Assembly: GCA_009928955.1 (NCBI GenBank)
Contig: SABN01000008.1
Location: 1-51,371, forward strand
Direction of reading: 5' to 3'
From: Opitutia bacterium
GTDB taxonomy: Bacteria > Verrucomicrobiota > Kiritimatiellia > CAIQIC01 > Lenti-01
DNA: 51,371 nucleotides
Part shown: piece after piece, positions 10,201 through 17,744 of the stretch
Numbering within the stretch: position 1 is the stretch's first letter
Layout: each line of letters opens with the position of its first letter
Position numbers and translations under genes: made by a program
The notes under the pieces: generated by a model
Seen by the model: only the letters and a program-made list of their open reading frames with translations
Told to the model about the DNA's origin: nothing
Databases searched by the model: none

Positions 10201-11549
10201 CCGTCAAAATCCACATCGGATACAACGGCTGGCAGGAGGTGATCCTGCCCAATCCGAACATGACCCAGAGCGGCGCCAACTGGACCTATGCCTATACCCC
10301 GCCGCCCGGCACCACCAATATCAACATGGTGTTCAACGACGGCGGCGCCACTTGGGACAACAACGGCGGCGCCGACTGGCACTTCGCCGTCTTGGGCTGC
10401 GAAGACATTCCCACCGGCCTGGCCATCACCAATCCGTCCACCGGCACGGCGGTCCCCTACGAAACCGCCGCCGTCAGCCTTGCCGGCATCGGTGAAGACA
10501 TGGAAGGCCATCTGCGCTGGACCAACAAGCTGACCGGCGCCTCGGGCGTCATCCCCGCCGCCGCCACGTGGACCATTGCAGATGTTGCCCTGGGCGTGGG
10601 CGGCAACGAAATCATGGTGGTCGGCACCAACAGCGCCGCCGGTGGCACGGCCACCAATGCCGTCGACACCGCCGCCGACGCGGCCTACAGCGACGGCTGG
10701 AACAGCGGCAACAACGGCGGCACCGGATTCGGCGGGTGGACGCTCACCGCCGACGCCAGCGCCGGCCACTTCGTGGGAGCGAACGGCTGGGGCCTCTGGT
10801 CGCACGAAGACAATTTGGCCAATGCCATCCGTCCGTTCAGCCAGGCGCTGGCGGCGGGCGACACCTTCTCCGTCCGCATCAAAAACGGCGATGTGCGCAT
10901 CCCGCGCGCGGAAGAGGCTTCCGGCGGCGGGATCGGCGTGGCCATGCAGAATTCCAGCGGCGAGAACCTCTGGCAATTCTGGTTCAACGGCGGCGACGAC
11001 TTCTACAACCGCACCGGCGGCGAGACCGACATCGGCTGGACCGATGCCGGGATCGATATCGCCTTCACCGTCACCGGCGCTGGCGCTTGTTCGGTGGATG
11101 TCCAGCCCGTCGGCGGATCGGTCCGCCAATATGCCGGCACCTTCAGCGGCGAAATCGTCCGGTTCCGCGCCTGGTCATGGGACAACGGAACGGGCGGCAA
11201 TTTCGACTACTACGTCAACAACCCGAAGGTGACCCGGCCTTCCGCCGGAGGCGTCCTCACCAACAGCGCGTTCGTCGTCATCACCCGCCAAGCGGGCGGC
11301 GAGTCTCCGCCCCCGGTCATTGCCGACATCAACCCGGTTATGAGCGGCGAAGGGCTCCTGTTCACCCTCACGAACAGCATCCTGAACGCCAGTTATGCGC
11401 TCTATGCCAGTCCGATGCTGCTGCCCACCCAAGACTGGCAGATGGTGCCCGGAACCTTGCGGATCGGCAACGGCAACGCGATCGACCTGTCGATCACCAA
11501 CGGGCTGTTGCCGACCAATTTCTACCGCATCGGCTACACCCTGCCCTGA
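7281..11549 (+). CDS. Secreted GH57-family amylase-like protein with CBM25-like starch-binding repeats
   Basis: 1422 residues from the ATG at 7281; a TTG at 7269 is in frame but less likely. A signal peptide ends near AQA (residues 28-30). The catalytic region starts with the HNHQP motif (41-45) of GH57 and has the PTEMGYS motif with candidate nucleophile E210 and a GDNAW motif (D358, candidate acid/base). Three tandem 100-residue modules follow (about 738-833, 839-937, 944-1043). Modules two and three carry the CBM25 signatures I(H/K)(V/I)G.NGW, VFN(N/D)G and WDNNGG.DWH; the first is degenerate. A further beta-sandwich and a C-terminal domain ending in NFYRIGYTLP complete it. The likely role is extracellular degradation of starch or glycogen-like alpha-glucan, though GH57 also includes other alpha-glucosidic specificities. 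It stands as a single-gene unit. Confidence 0.8.
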   Translation: MNAKSRLLSTAILGTAAAGFFAVALPEAQANGNVHVSRFWHNHQPLYWPEWNSNGSQTSRGQFAWDSIVLKPGQNYGGLSPKQHPENDLNAIFGVDDRKTSYQYGPRNSLNTFSGGGFALSYSGSLIDNVRQLGSGGHMGYGGDWNSGNTQARQAGRLDLVGFTYHHSLAPLLPKEVLRKEVQTFKQAWWKAWGGNSDLSDHSKGFFPTEMGYSRHIIDVLADEGYEWLIVPSHHISRTSPSYNTKANPEGSYNIFSSPPNKADQLGPTFTDGWWYGEPNPGNAAWNVSPFAYQLHKVQYVNPNTGAIKEMVAVPSDDVLSYRYGYASEGISKIQTYISPFATDPARPVIVMPSTDGDNAWGGGSSSWMEATPQLFNDSANAGYVKNIPGAFVNAHKANAPVTHIEDGAWIFPEMCYGSPNFLKWIEPPVNPKNIASCYPNTMVDMETPGFALKFFSYAPLMAGANWCITAEQILKSEGGDVQAWKIQAPYDQPAGTWNNPNDVELAWHIYLKGLDSGFNYYGGLGNDDEVKPALATKRAVEKLQSFMSTRMHLDQTPPTVLKPQRFPYNPGAYTFGWFNRVPQVDERFLKKMESEFYIWTHAYDVNGISNIVVKVRKDNDGVNSMATIHNETYAGGSDVGSWTTVSMAKRVLPKTRTELNAKADNGQIDYFVFDPAFWANPTLADYYFAKITDASLPDFRGKLLDYYVEATDYLGNVHKSEIQHVWVEDDGQGGSSVSFSANPSDCAPLVVTYNAEGGPLEGVSPVYQQISFDNGTNWTRQQMNGGGNLWTFTNAVPDNAPRAIVWIENNAGTISDSNGGANWSVTIRDCDAPSGPSAVTFNPAAPDGCDPVVIRYYPNEGPLQNAATIKIHVGRNGWQDTVSPDPTMTQVGTYWEYTYLMETNTTLVDVVFNNGAGLWDNNGGNDWHVNVANCGDEPEPLPPVSISPTNPVGCGPITVTYNPSGRPLLGVNPVKIHIGYNGWQEVILPNPNMTQSGANWTYAYTPPPGTTNINMVFNDGGATWDNNGGADWHFAVLGCEDIPTGLAITNPSTGTAVPYETAAVSLAGIGEDMEGHLRWTNKLTGASGVIPAAATWTIADVALGVGGNEIMVVGTNSAAGGTATNAVDTAADAAYSDGWNSGNNGGTGFGGWTLTADASAGHFVGANGWGLWSHEDNLANAIRPFSQALAAGDTFSVRIKNGDVRIPRAEEASGGGIGVAMQNSSGENLWQFWFNGGDDFYNRTGGETDIGWTDAGIDIAFTVTGAGACSVDVQPVGGSVRQYAGTFSGEIVRFRAWSWDNGTGGNFDYYVNNPKVTRPSAGGVLTNSAFVVITRQAGGESPPPVIADINPVMSGEGLLFTLTNSILNASYALYASPMLLPTQDWQMVPGTLRIGNGNAIDLSITNGLLPTNFYRIGYTLP

Positions 11550-11579
11550 AGCAGCGCCCCCCGCGCTCCGGACAGCCAA

Positions 11580-11613
11580 AAGCCCTTGGATTCCTTTCGG
11601 AGCCCAAGGGCTT
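11580..11613. terminator. Bidirectional terminator between convergent genes
   Basis: AAGCCCTTGG (11580-11589) pairs perfectly with CCAAGGGCTT (11604-11613). The minus-strand copy is followed by a T tract (AAAA at 11577-11580 on the plus strand), serving the small basic protein gene. It lies 30 bases beyond the GH57 stop. Confidence 0.75.
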
Positions 11614-11634
11614 CAATTCCACCGCACGTGCGGC

Positions 11635-11790
11635 CTAGATCGGCGCCTTCGTCTTCGGCAATCCGCGCCCGCGGTCGCCGGCTTTCCACTTGCCGGCGGC
11701 CTTCATGATTTCGATGCGCTCGAAGCGCTTCAGCACGTTGCGGCGCGTCGCCACCTTGTTCGCCGACTTCAAACTGCGATGCATGGACAT
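11635..11790 (-). CDS. Chlamydiae/Verrucomicrobia-type small basic protein
   Basis: 51 residues, MSMHRSLKSA to PKTKAPI. The pattern of an N-terminal MS.H.SL, a central R.NVL.R.ERIE and a GLPK.K tail matches the small basic protein family described in Chlamydiae, Verrucomicrobia and relatives, whose gene models are often missed because of size. Family members are thought to be ribosome- or RNA-associated on the basis of their charge, but the function is not established. The ATG at 11790 has a strong GGAGAG ribosome site, a good promoter lies upstream and a terminator downstream, so it is a complete stand-alone gene. It is a useful lineage marker for the PVC superphylum. Confidence 0.85.
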   Translation of the reverse strand: MSMHRSLKSANKVATRRNVLKRFERIEIMKAAGKWKAGDRGRGLPKTKAPI

Positions 11791-11840
11791 GGGTTTCTCT
11801 CCGTTTCGACAGGTTCGATTCTATATGAATGAGTCGCGAA

Positions 11841-11868
11841 CTTTTACCATTTCCAGGGCCGATGTCAA
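11841..11868 (-). promoter_or_regulatory. Promoter of the small basic protein gene
   Basis: On the minus strand, a perfect -35 TTGACA (11863-11868), a 16-base spacer and TAAAAG (11841-11846) precede the start codon by about 50 bases. Confidence 0.55.
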
Positions 11869-11904
11869 TCCTCGCCTTCCATCCGTTCCGCGGAAAACCG
11901 GTTT

Positions 11905-13062
11905 TCAGGACGGCGAACCGCGCGCGCCGCCGCCGCGCGGAATCCCCGCCGCCTCATACAGCCCGATGTGGTCTTGCACCATGCGGTCGAAGGGATGCGC
12001 CGCCTCCACGCCCGCGCGGGCGCGCAACCCGTCGGCGTGGGCTTTTTCCGGCGCCACCAGATAGTCCTTCATGGCGGCGGCCAGCGCGCGGGCGCTCCCG
12101 GTGCGGATCAGGCGCCCGGTCTCGCCGTCGCTCACCAGCTCGGGCAGGCCTCCGGCGCGCGTGGCGACCACCGGACGCATCCACGCCATCGCCTCCATCA
12201 CGCTCATCGGCTGGTTTTCCACGCGCGAGCATTGCACCAGCACATGGACCTGCCGGAAAAACTCCTGCGGCTCCATCCGCCCCGCCAGGGCCACGCGGTC
12301 GGCCAGCCCGAGCCGGTCGATTCTTCTCCGGAGCCTCTCCCGCAAGGGCCCGTCTCCCGCGATCCGGATCCGCCACGAGCGCGGCGAGGTGCCCAGATCC
12401 CGCGCCAGGCGGACGGCGGCGCGCAGCAGCAGATCATGGTTCTTCTCGGAACTCAGCCGTCCCAGCAAGCCAAAGGTGAACACCTCGCCCGGGGCTTCCC
12501 ACAGCTGACGCGCTTCGGCGCGCGGGACGATCGCATCGGCCTGGATGCCCGTGGGAATCCAGGCCAGCTGGAGCGGGCTCAAGCCGCAGCGGCGCAGATA
12601 GCGCTCGTAGAATGCGCACAGGACGATCACGCGGGAAAACCGGCGCAGCGCGCGGAGGTTCAGCATCTGGAACAGACGCTCTTTCAGATTCCAGCGGAAC
12701 AGCCACCCGTGCACCGTGCTCACGACCGGGAAACGCGCGCCCCATTCCGAGGCGATTCCCGCGTGCCAGTCGGCTTTGTAGCCGGTGGAATGGAGAACCG
12801 CGACGCCTTCGCGCGCCATGAGGTCCCGGATCCGCCCGATGGCCGACCGGGAAAAACGGCCCGCCACCGGGATCTCCGTCACGGGAACCCGGCGCCGCAA
12901 GGCTTCCGCCAGCGGACTGTTCCCCGCCCCCAGGCGGATTTCGCGCAGCAAAAGCACCTGCACGGAAACCCCGGCGGCGGCAAGGCCTTCGACCAGCCGA
13001 ACCGTCGCCTGCTCCGCGCCATACATAGCCCGGGTGTCTTGCAGAAGAAAGGCAACCTTCAT
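11905..13062 (-). CDS. GT4-family glycosyltransferase
   Basis: 385 residues from the ATG at 13062, where MKVAFLLQDT gives the expected first beta strand; the frame extends upstream but without family-like sequence. GT-B fold: an N-terminal domain with GAEQ....L near residue 17 and STVHGW, then a C-terminal GT4 domain with FGRLS-type (FGLLGRLSSEKN) and E-x7-E region (SVMEAMAWMRPVVATRAGGLPELV). GT4 enzymes are retaining transferases using nucleotide sugars for LPS, exopolysaccharide or glycolipid assembly; the acceptor here is unknown. No ribosome site is visible, and a TAGAGT element ends 7 bases before the ATG, so a leaderless transcript is possible. A 14-base palindrome (11893-11906) overlaps the stop codon. 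Confidence 0.82.
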   Translation of the reverse strand: MKVAFLLQDTRAMYGAEQATVRLVEGLAAAGVSVQVLLLREIRLGAGNSPLAEALRRRVPVTEIPVAGRFSRSAIGRIRDLMAREGVAVLHSTGYKADWHAGIASEWGARFPVVSTVHGWLFRWNLKERLFQMLNLRALRRFSRVIVLCAFYERYLRRCGLSPLQLAWIPTGIQADAIVPRAEARQLWEAPGEVFTFGLLGRLSSEKNHDLLLRAAVRLARDLGTSPRSWRIRIAGDGPLRERLRRRIDRLGLADRVALAGRMEPQEFFRQVHVLVQCSRVENQPMSVMEAMAWMRPVVATRAGGLPELVSDGETGRLIRTGSARALAAAMKDYLVAPEKAHADGLRARAGVEAAHPFDRMVQDHIGLYEAAGIPRGGGARGSPS

Positions 13063-13122
13063 TTTCGCCACTCTATCGAATCCCCCCCCAAAGCGCAAAC
13101 CCGCCCGTCGGCAGGAAAATGT

Positions 13123-13151
13123 TTTACCCACCCGCCGGTTTCAGATAGGAT
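13123..13151 (+). promoter_or_regulatory. Candidate promoter for argF
   Basis: TTTACC (13123-13128), a 17-base spacer and TAGGAT (13146-13151) lie about 30 bases before the argF start. Confidence 0.4.
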
Positions 13152-13180
13152 GCGCCGTTGTGTTGAAGACGAGGAATCCC

Positions 13181-14128
13181 ATGAGACATCTGCTGACGCT
13201 GGAAGACTGGACCCCCGGGCAAATCGCCGAGGCCGTGGCCGCGGCCCGCGCCATCAAGGCGAATCCGGAGAAATATGCGGACGCGCTGCGCCGCAAGACC
13301 CTGTGCATGATTTTCGAGAAGCCTTCCCTGCGCACGCGCCTCTCCTTCGAAGCCGGCATGAACCAGATGGGCGGCCATGCCATCTACTATGACACCTCCA
13401 CCTCCCCCTTCGGCAGCGGCAAGGAAAGCATCGCCGACACCGTGCGCACCATGTGCCGCTACGTCGACATCATCATGGCCCGGCTCTTCAAGCACGACGA
13501 CCTGCTCGAAATGGCCCGCCACGCCACCGTGCCGATCATCAACGCCCTGACCAACTTCTCGCATCCCGGCCAGATCCTGGCGGACCTGCAGACGATCGAA
13601 GAACACAAGGGGCGGCTGGCCGGCCTCAAACTGGCCTATCTGGGCGACAGCTTCAACAATGTGACCCACTCCCTGCTTTTCGCCTGCCCGAAGATGGGCA
13701 TGCACCTGTCCATCGGCTGCCCCGCCGGCGCCGACTATGAACCGGCCCCCTCCGCCTTCGCCGCCGCCCGGGCCGATGCCGCAAAGAATGGGGTGCGCTT
13801 CGAGGTGACCCATGCGGCCTCCGCCGCGGTTCGCGGCGCCGATGTGGTCTATACCGATTCCTGGATGAGCTACCACATCCCCAAGGACAAGGCCGGCGCG
13901 CGCACGAAGATCTTCGGCCCCTATCAGGTGACCGGCGAACTCATGAAGCAGGCCGCGCCCGGCGCCCTCTTCCTCAACTGCCTGCCGGCCATGCGGGGGA
14001 TGGAGCAGACCGCGGAGGTCATCGATGGCCCGCAGTCCGTCGTCTTCGACCAAGCCGAAAACCGAATGCACATGCACAAGGCTTTGATGTTGATTTTGCT
14101 GCGGAGCGCAGGCACCATCCAGGGCTGA
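13181..14128 (+). CDS. argF: Ornithine carbamoyltransferase family protein
   Basis: 315 residues from the ATG at 13181, which has GAGGAA 5 bases upstream. The family transfers the carbamoyl group from carbamoyl phosphate to ornithine, giving citrulline in arginine synthesis. Visible motifs are the carbamoyl-phosphate loop SLRTR, the HPGQ.LADL.T segment and TDSWMS. The usual HCLP ornithine-site motif reads NCLP (N266-P269), so the conserved His is Asn here. The sequence may belong to a natural NCLP subgroup or use a related amine substrate. No other arginine genes are nearby; the kinase gene follows 15 bases later and may be co-transcribed. Confidence 0.85.
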   Translation: MRHLLTLEDWTPGQIAEAVAAARAIKANPEKYADALRRKTLCMIFEKPSLRTRLSFEAGMNQMGGHAIYYDTSTSPFGSGKESIADTVRTMCRYVDIIMARLFKHDDLLEMARHATVPIINALTNFSHPGQILADLQTIEEHKGRLAGLKLAYLGDSFNNVTHSLLFACPKMGMHLSIGCPAGADYEPAPSAFAAARADAAKNGVRFEVTHAASAAVRGADVVYTDSWMSYHIPKDKAGARTKIFGPYQVTGELMKQAAPGALFLNCLPAMRGMEQTAEVIDGPQSVVFDQAENRMHMHKALMLILLRSAGTIQG

Positions 14129-14143
14129 GGCGAAATTGAACCC

Positions 14144-15943
14144 ATGAGCAGCGAACTGGCAGGCGACATCATCATCGAGCGGTTCGAGGTCATCGCCTGC
14201 TCCAAATGTTCCCAGCCGATCAACACCCTTTCCGCCGAGCCGTTCACCCTCATCCATTGTCCGGCCTGCGCCGCCGAAATGCGCGTGCCCGCCCGCTTCG
14301 CCAACTTCATCCTGCTGGAACAACTGGGCAAGGGCGGCATGGGAGCCGTCTACAAGGCCTATGACGAGACCTTGGGCCGCACGGTCGCCCTCAAGGTGAT
14401 GCAGCAGTCCATCGGCCAGGACCGCGCGTTCGTCGAGCAGTTTTTGCAGGAAGCCCGCGCCCTCGCCGCCATCAACAACCCCCACATCGTCCAGATCTAC
14501 AGCTACGGCGAGGAAAATGGACAGCCCTACATCGTGATGGAACTGATCGACGGGGGCCGCCTCGACCACATCCAGGAAAAACAAAAGGCGCTGGACGAGG
14601 TCTTCGTCCTGCAAACCGCCCAACAGGTCATCCGCGGCCTGCAGGCCGCCAATGCCGCCGGCATGACCCACGGCGACATCAAACCGGCCAACATCCTCTT
14701 TGACCGGGCCGGCAGCGCCAAGGTGGCCGACTTCGGCCTCGCCCGCTTCAAAGGGGAAAAACCCAAGCCCGGCGAAGTGTGGGGCACCCCGTATTACGTC
14801 GCCCCCGAAGTCGTCCGCGGACAGGCCCCGAACGCCCCCTCCGACATCTATTCCCTCGGCGGCACCCTCTACCACATGCTCACCGGCGAGCCCCCCTTCA
14901 ACGGGGAAACCGTGACCGACACCGTTCTCCTGCGCTTCAAGGAACCGGCGCCCGACCCGAGGGAATTCAAGAAAACAATCACCCCCAAGACCGCCGCCAT
15001 CCTCCTGCGCATGCTCGAAATGGATCCCTTCGCCCGCTATCCGACCTATGAATCCTTGCTGAAGGACATCTCCGTTTCGCTGGCGCCCCTGCTGGAAGCC
15101 CGTTCGGGCAAGAAGAAGGTCCCGGAGAAGCGAAACGTGGTCGTTCCCGTCATCATCGGCCTCGTTGCGCTCGCCTTGATCGCCGGACTCTCCTATTTCG
15201 GCGTCCTTCATTTCAAGGCCAACCAGGAAAAAAAACGGAGCGAGGCGCAGTTCGAGGCAGACAAGGCGGCCGGCAAGATCAAGCAAGTCATGCGCGGCGG
15301 CCAGCTGGTCTGGGTCCGGGTGGAGACCCCCGGCGCCTCCGCCGCGGCGGCGGCGACGCCGGTCGACAACTGGGACATCCCCGCAGGTCTCGACACCTCG
15401 GTTTCCGGCGACAGCGCGCCGGCCGATTTCAAGGAACGCTCCATCCTGCTGGTGCGCGCCGGCAACAGCGGCAAGCTGGAAGAGGCGAGCAAGATCTACC
15501 TGCGCTTCCCCTTGGCCGGCGTGGACCGGAAACGCCTCGACCAAGCCACGCTGCAACTGACCGCCGGCCGCAAGGGCAGCGTCAAAATCAAAAGCAACCC
15601 CTACCAGCTGCAAATCTGGGCGCTCATAAACGCGCCCGCATGGGATGACTTCCTCATCTGGGACAACGCCCCGGGAAACGATCCGAAGAGCGCCGGGGGC
15701 ATGCGGGCCGACCAGGCGGTTCTGCTGACGACTTTCGATATGCCGGCCAATCCCGAAACCGGCGACCGCCTCGTGATCGACGTCAAACCGCTGATCCCGT
15801 TCGTCCGGGACTTCCCCGACGATGAACTGACGATCGTGCTCACCGGCGACGCCGAAACCGACCACAAGGGCGGATGGCGGATCACCTCGACCGAAGATTC
15901 CGGACGATTCCCCCCCCCCACGCTCTTGCTCAAAGCGAAATAA
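14144..15943 (+). CDS. Transmembrane Ser/Thr protein kinase with zinc ribbon and DNRLRE-like outer domain
   Basis: 599 residues. It has an N-terminal zinc ribbon (C19, C22, C39, C42), then a kinase domain with GKGGMGAVY (62-70), VALK (K84), HGDIKPAN (176-183), DFG (196-198) and APE (220-222). A membrane segment spans about 332-355. The extracytoplasmic part (about 395-599) resembles DNRLRE/CBM96-like beta sandwiches, with KIYLRFPL and LVIDVKPL. The HRD Arg is Gly, making it a non-RD kinase. It probably senses an envelope or periplasmic signal, but the ligand and targets are unknown. A C10 tract lies at codons 589-592, where slippage would only alter the tail. Confidence 0.85.
   Translation: MSSELAGDIIIERFEVIACSKCSQPINTLSAEPFTLIHCPACAAEMRVPARFANFILLEQLGKGGMGAVYKAYDETLGRTVALKVMQQSIGQDRAFVEQFLQEARALAAINNPHIVQIYSYGEENGQPYIVMELIDGGRLDHIQEKQKALDEVFVLQTAQQVIRGLQAANAAGMTHGDIKPANILFDRAGSAKVADFGLARFKGEKPKPGEVWGTPYYVAPEVVRGQAPNAPSDIYSLGGTLYHMLTGEPPFNGETVTDTVLLRFKEPAPDPREFKKTITPKTAAILLRMLEMDPFARYPTYESLLKDISVSLAPLLEARSGKKKVPEKRNVVVPVIIGLVALALIAGLSYFGVLHFKANQEKKRSEAQFEADKAAGKIKQVMRGGQLVWVRVETPGASAAAAATPVDNWDIPAGLDTSVSGDSAPADFKERSILLVRAGNSGKLEEASKIYLRFPLAGVDRKRLDQATLQLTAGRKGSVKIKSNPYQLQIWALINAPAWDDFLIWDNAPGNDPKSAGGMRADQAVLLTTFDMPANPETGDRLVIDVKPLIPFVRDFPDDELTIVLTGDAETDHKGGWRITSTEDSGRFPPPTLLLKAK
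15910..15919 (+). repeat. C10 homopolymer tract in the kinase gene
   Basis: Ten C encode the Pro-Pro-Pro near the C-terminus; a slip would change only the last 8 residues and shift the stop into the convergent kdsB gene. Confidence 0.6.
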
Positions 15944-15956
15944 GCTTTCGCCAAGC

Positions 15957-16718
15957 CTATTTCAGCCGGCCGGCCGCCCGCAACAGCGCTTCCGCCTTGG
16001 GCACGTCGGCCGGCGAGTCCACGCCGATGCCGACCGAATCGCACTCCAGCACGATCATCCGCCCCCCCAGCGCCAGCGCGCGCAACTGCTCCAGCTTCTC
16101 CAGATTTTCCATCTCGCAGGGCGGCTCCCGCACCAACCGCTCCAAGAACGCGCGCCGATATCCATACAGACCCACATGGCGGAAGTGGCTCCCGGAAACC
16201 GGGGCGAACCCCGCCGCCGCGCCGCGCACGCAGGGAATCGCCGACCGCGAAAAATACAGCGCGCGGCCATCCAACGCCCGGACCACCTTCACCACGTCCG
16301 GATTGTGCAGCTCTTCGGCGGAACGCAGCGGCGAGGCCGCCGTGGCCATCTCCCATCCTTCCGGGACGACCAGCGCGTCCGCCACGCGGTCGATCAACCC
16401 GGGATCGATCAGCGGCTCATCCCCCTGGATGTTGATCACCACATCCGCCGCGATGTCGCGGACCGCTTCGGCGATCCGGTCCGTGCCGGAAGGATGGTCG
16501 GGGCTCGTCATCGCGGCCACCACCCCGAACGAACGGGCGGCGGCCGCGATCCGTTCATCATCCGTCGCCACCAGGATCTCATCCAAGCGCCGGGCCTGCC
16601 GCGCCCGTTCCACCACCCAGGCCAGCAGCGGCCGCCCGCCGATCAAGGCCAGGCTCTTGCCGGGATACCGAGTGGAACCCCACCGGGACGGGATGACCCC
16701 TACGACGCGGCTTTTCAT
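15957..16718 (-). CDS. kdsB: 3-deoxy-manno-octulosonate (KDO) cytidylyltransferase
   Basis: 253 residues starting MKSRVVGVIPSR at 16718. The enzyme couples CTP and KDO to CMP-KDO for the inner core of LPS. Signatures are IPSRWGSTR.PGK (nucleotide loop), ATDDERI, SGTDRIAEA, INIQGDEPLI and the late V.TP-type segment GIGVDSPAD. It overlaps the heptose kinase gene by 4 bases (ATGA) and closes the long minus-strand run that starts with ftsK. Its stop is 13 bases from the convergent kinase stop. Its presence implies a KDO-containing LPS. Confidence 0.93.
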   Translation of the reverse strand: MKSRVVGVIPSRWGSTRYPGKSLALIGGRPLLAWVVERARQARRLDEILVATDDERIAAAARSFGVVAAMTSPDHPSGTDRIAEAVRDIAADVVINIQGDEPLIDPGLIDRVADALVVPEGWEMATAASPLRSAEELHNPDVVKVVRALDGRALYFSRSAIPCVRGAAAGFAPVSGSHFRHVGLYGYRRAFLERLVREPPCEMENLEKLEQLRALALGGRMIVLECDSVGIGVDSPADVPKAEALLRAAGRLK

Positions 16719-17728
16719 TTCCGGGAATTCCGCATGTGATTCAGCAGCTCTTCCGGCGTGCAGGACGCGGTCCCCACCTTGCCCACCACCACGCCCGCCG
16801 CGATGTTCGCCAGCTCCGCCGATTCGATGAATTCCGCCCCCGCCGCCAACGCCGTCACGCAGGCGGCAATGACCGTGTCGCCCGCGCCGCTGACGTCGAA
16901 CACCTCTCTCGCCCGGGTCGGCAGATGCCGCGGCGCCTTGCCGCGCGACATCAGGTACATCCCTTGCGGCCCCAAGGTGATGGCCAAGTTCTCGGCCGCC
17001 CATTTCTCCATCAGGATTTCCCCGGCCTTTTGCAACGCCTTGTCGGCCGCGGGATCTTCCTTTGCGCCCGGATCGATCACCCCGGCGATGGCAAAGGCTT
17101 CGCGGCGGTTCGGCGTGGCGACGGTGATGCCTCGCAGGTTCAACTCGTGGCCATCCTTCGGATCCAACCCGACCGGGATGTTCCGCCGACCCGCCACGGC
17201 CAAGATCAGGTCCACCACCCCCTGGGTCACGGCCCCCTTGCCGTAATCCTCGATGATGACGCCGTCCGCCCGGCCCAGTTCGATGGCGAGCATCGCGAGG
17301 AACTTCTCGCTCTGGCGCGGAGACCACGCCACGGCGCGCTCGAAATCGACGCGCACCACCTGCTGGCGCTCGGCGATGATGCGCTCCTTGACGATGGTGG
17401 CGGCGCCGGCGAACAGCATGGCGCATTCCACTTCCACATCCGCATGGGTCAGCAGCCAGCGCAATTCCAGTCCGGCCGCATCCTTGCCCACCATGCCGGC
17501 GACGGCCGCGCGCCCGCCCATCGCGCGGATGTTGCTGGCCACGTTGCTGGCGCCCCCGGGCATGCTGGCCTCCTTGACCACCTTCACCACCGGAACCGGC
17601 GCTTCCGGGGAAATCCGGCTGACCGAACCATACACGAACCGGTCGAGCATCAGATCGCCCACGACCAGCACGCGGCGGCGGCCGAATTTCTTCAGGAGTT
17701 CCGCCGCCCTCTTCTGAGTGATGCCCAT
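16715..17728 (-). CDS. rfaE1: D-glycero-beta-D-manno-heptose-7-phosphate kinase (RfaE domain I)
   Basis: 337 residues, PfkB/ribokinase fold. It phosphorylates heptose-7-phosphate at C1 on the way to ADP-heptose for LPS core. Seen are VLVVGDLMLDRF, GGASNVASNI.A.G and the catalytic GAGDT near residues 281-285. Bifunctional HldE carries an adenylyltransferase half of about 150 residues after this domain; here the protein stops after the kinase domain, so the adenylyltransferase must be encoded elsewhere. The ATG at 17728 has GGAGGAG upstream. It is translationally coupled to kdsB and 16 bases downstream of the DUF3108 gene. Confidence 0.9.
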   Translation of the reverse strand: MGITQKRAAELLKKFGRRRVLVVGDLMLDRFVYGSVSRISPEAPVPVVKVVKEASMPGGASNVASNIRAMGGRAAVAGMVGKDAAGLELRWLLTHADVEVECAMLFAGAATIVKERIIAERQQVVRVDFERAVAWSPRQSEKFLAMLAIELGRADGVIIEDYGKGAVTQGVVDLILAVAGRRNIPVGLDPKDGHELNLRGITVATPNRREAFAIAGVIDPGAKEDPAADKALQKAGEILMEKWAAENLAITLGPQGMYLMSRGKAPRHLPTRAREVFDVSGAGDTVIAACVTALAAGAEFIESAELANIAAGVVVGKVGTASCTPEELLNHMRNSRK

Positions 17729-17744
17729 GCCCGCTCCTCCTTCG

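Noticed and set aside
7647-11129. Minus-strand open frame of 1160 codons over the GH57 gene
   Set aside because: Antisense shadow rich in Gly, Val and Asp with no recognisable domain.
13124-15865. Minus-strand open frame of 913 codons over argF and the kinase
   Set aside because: Spans two well-supported plus-strand genes and has no domain features.
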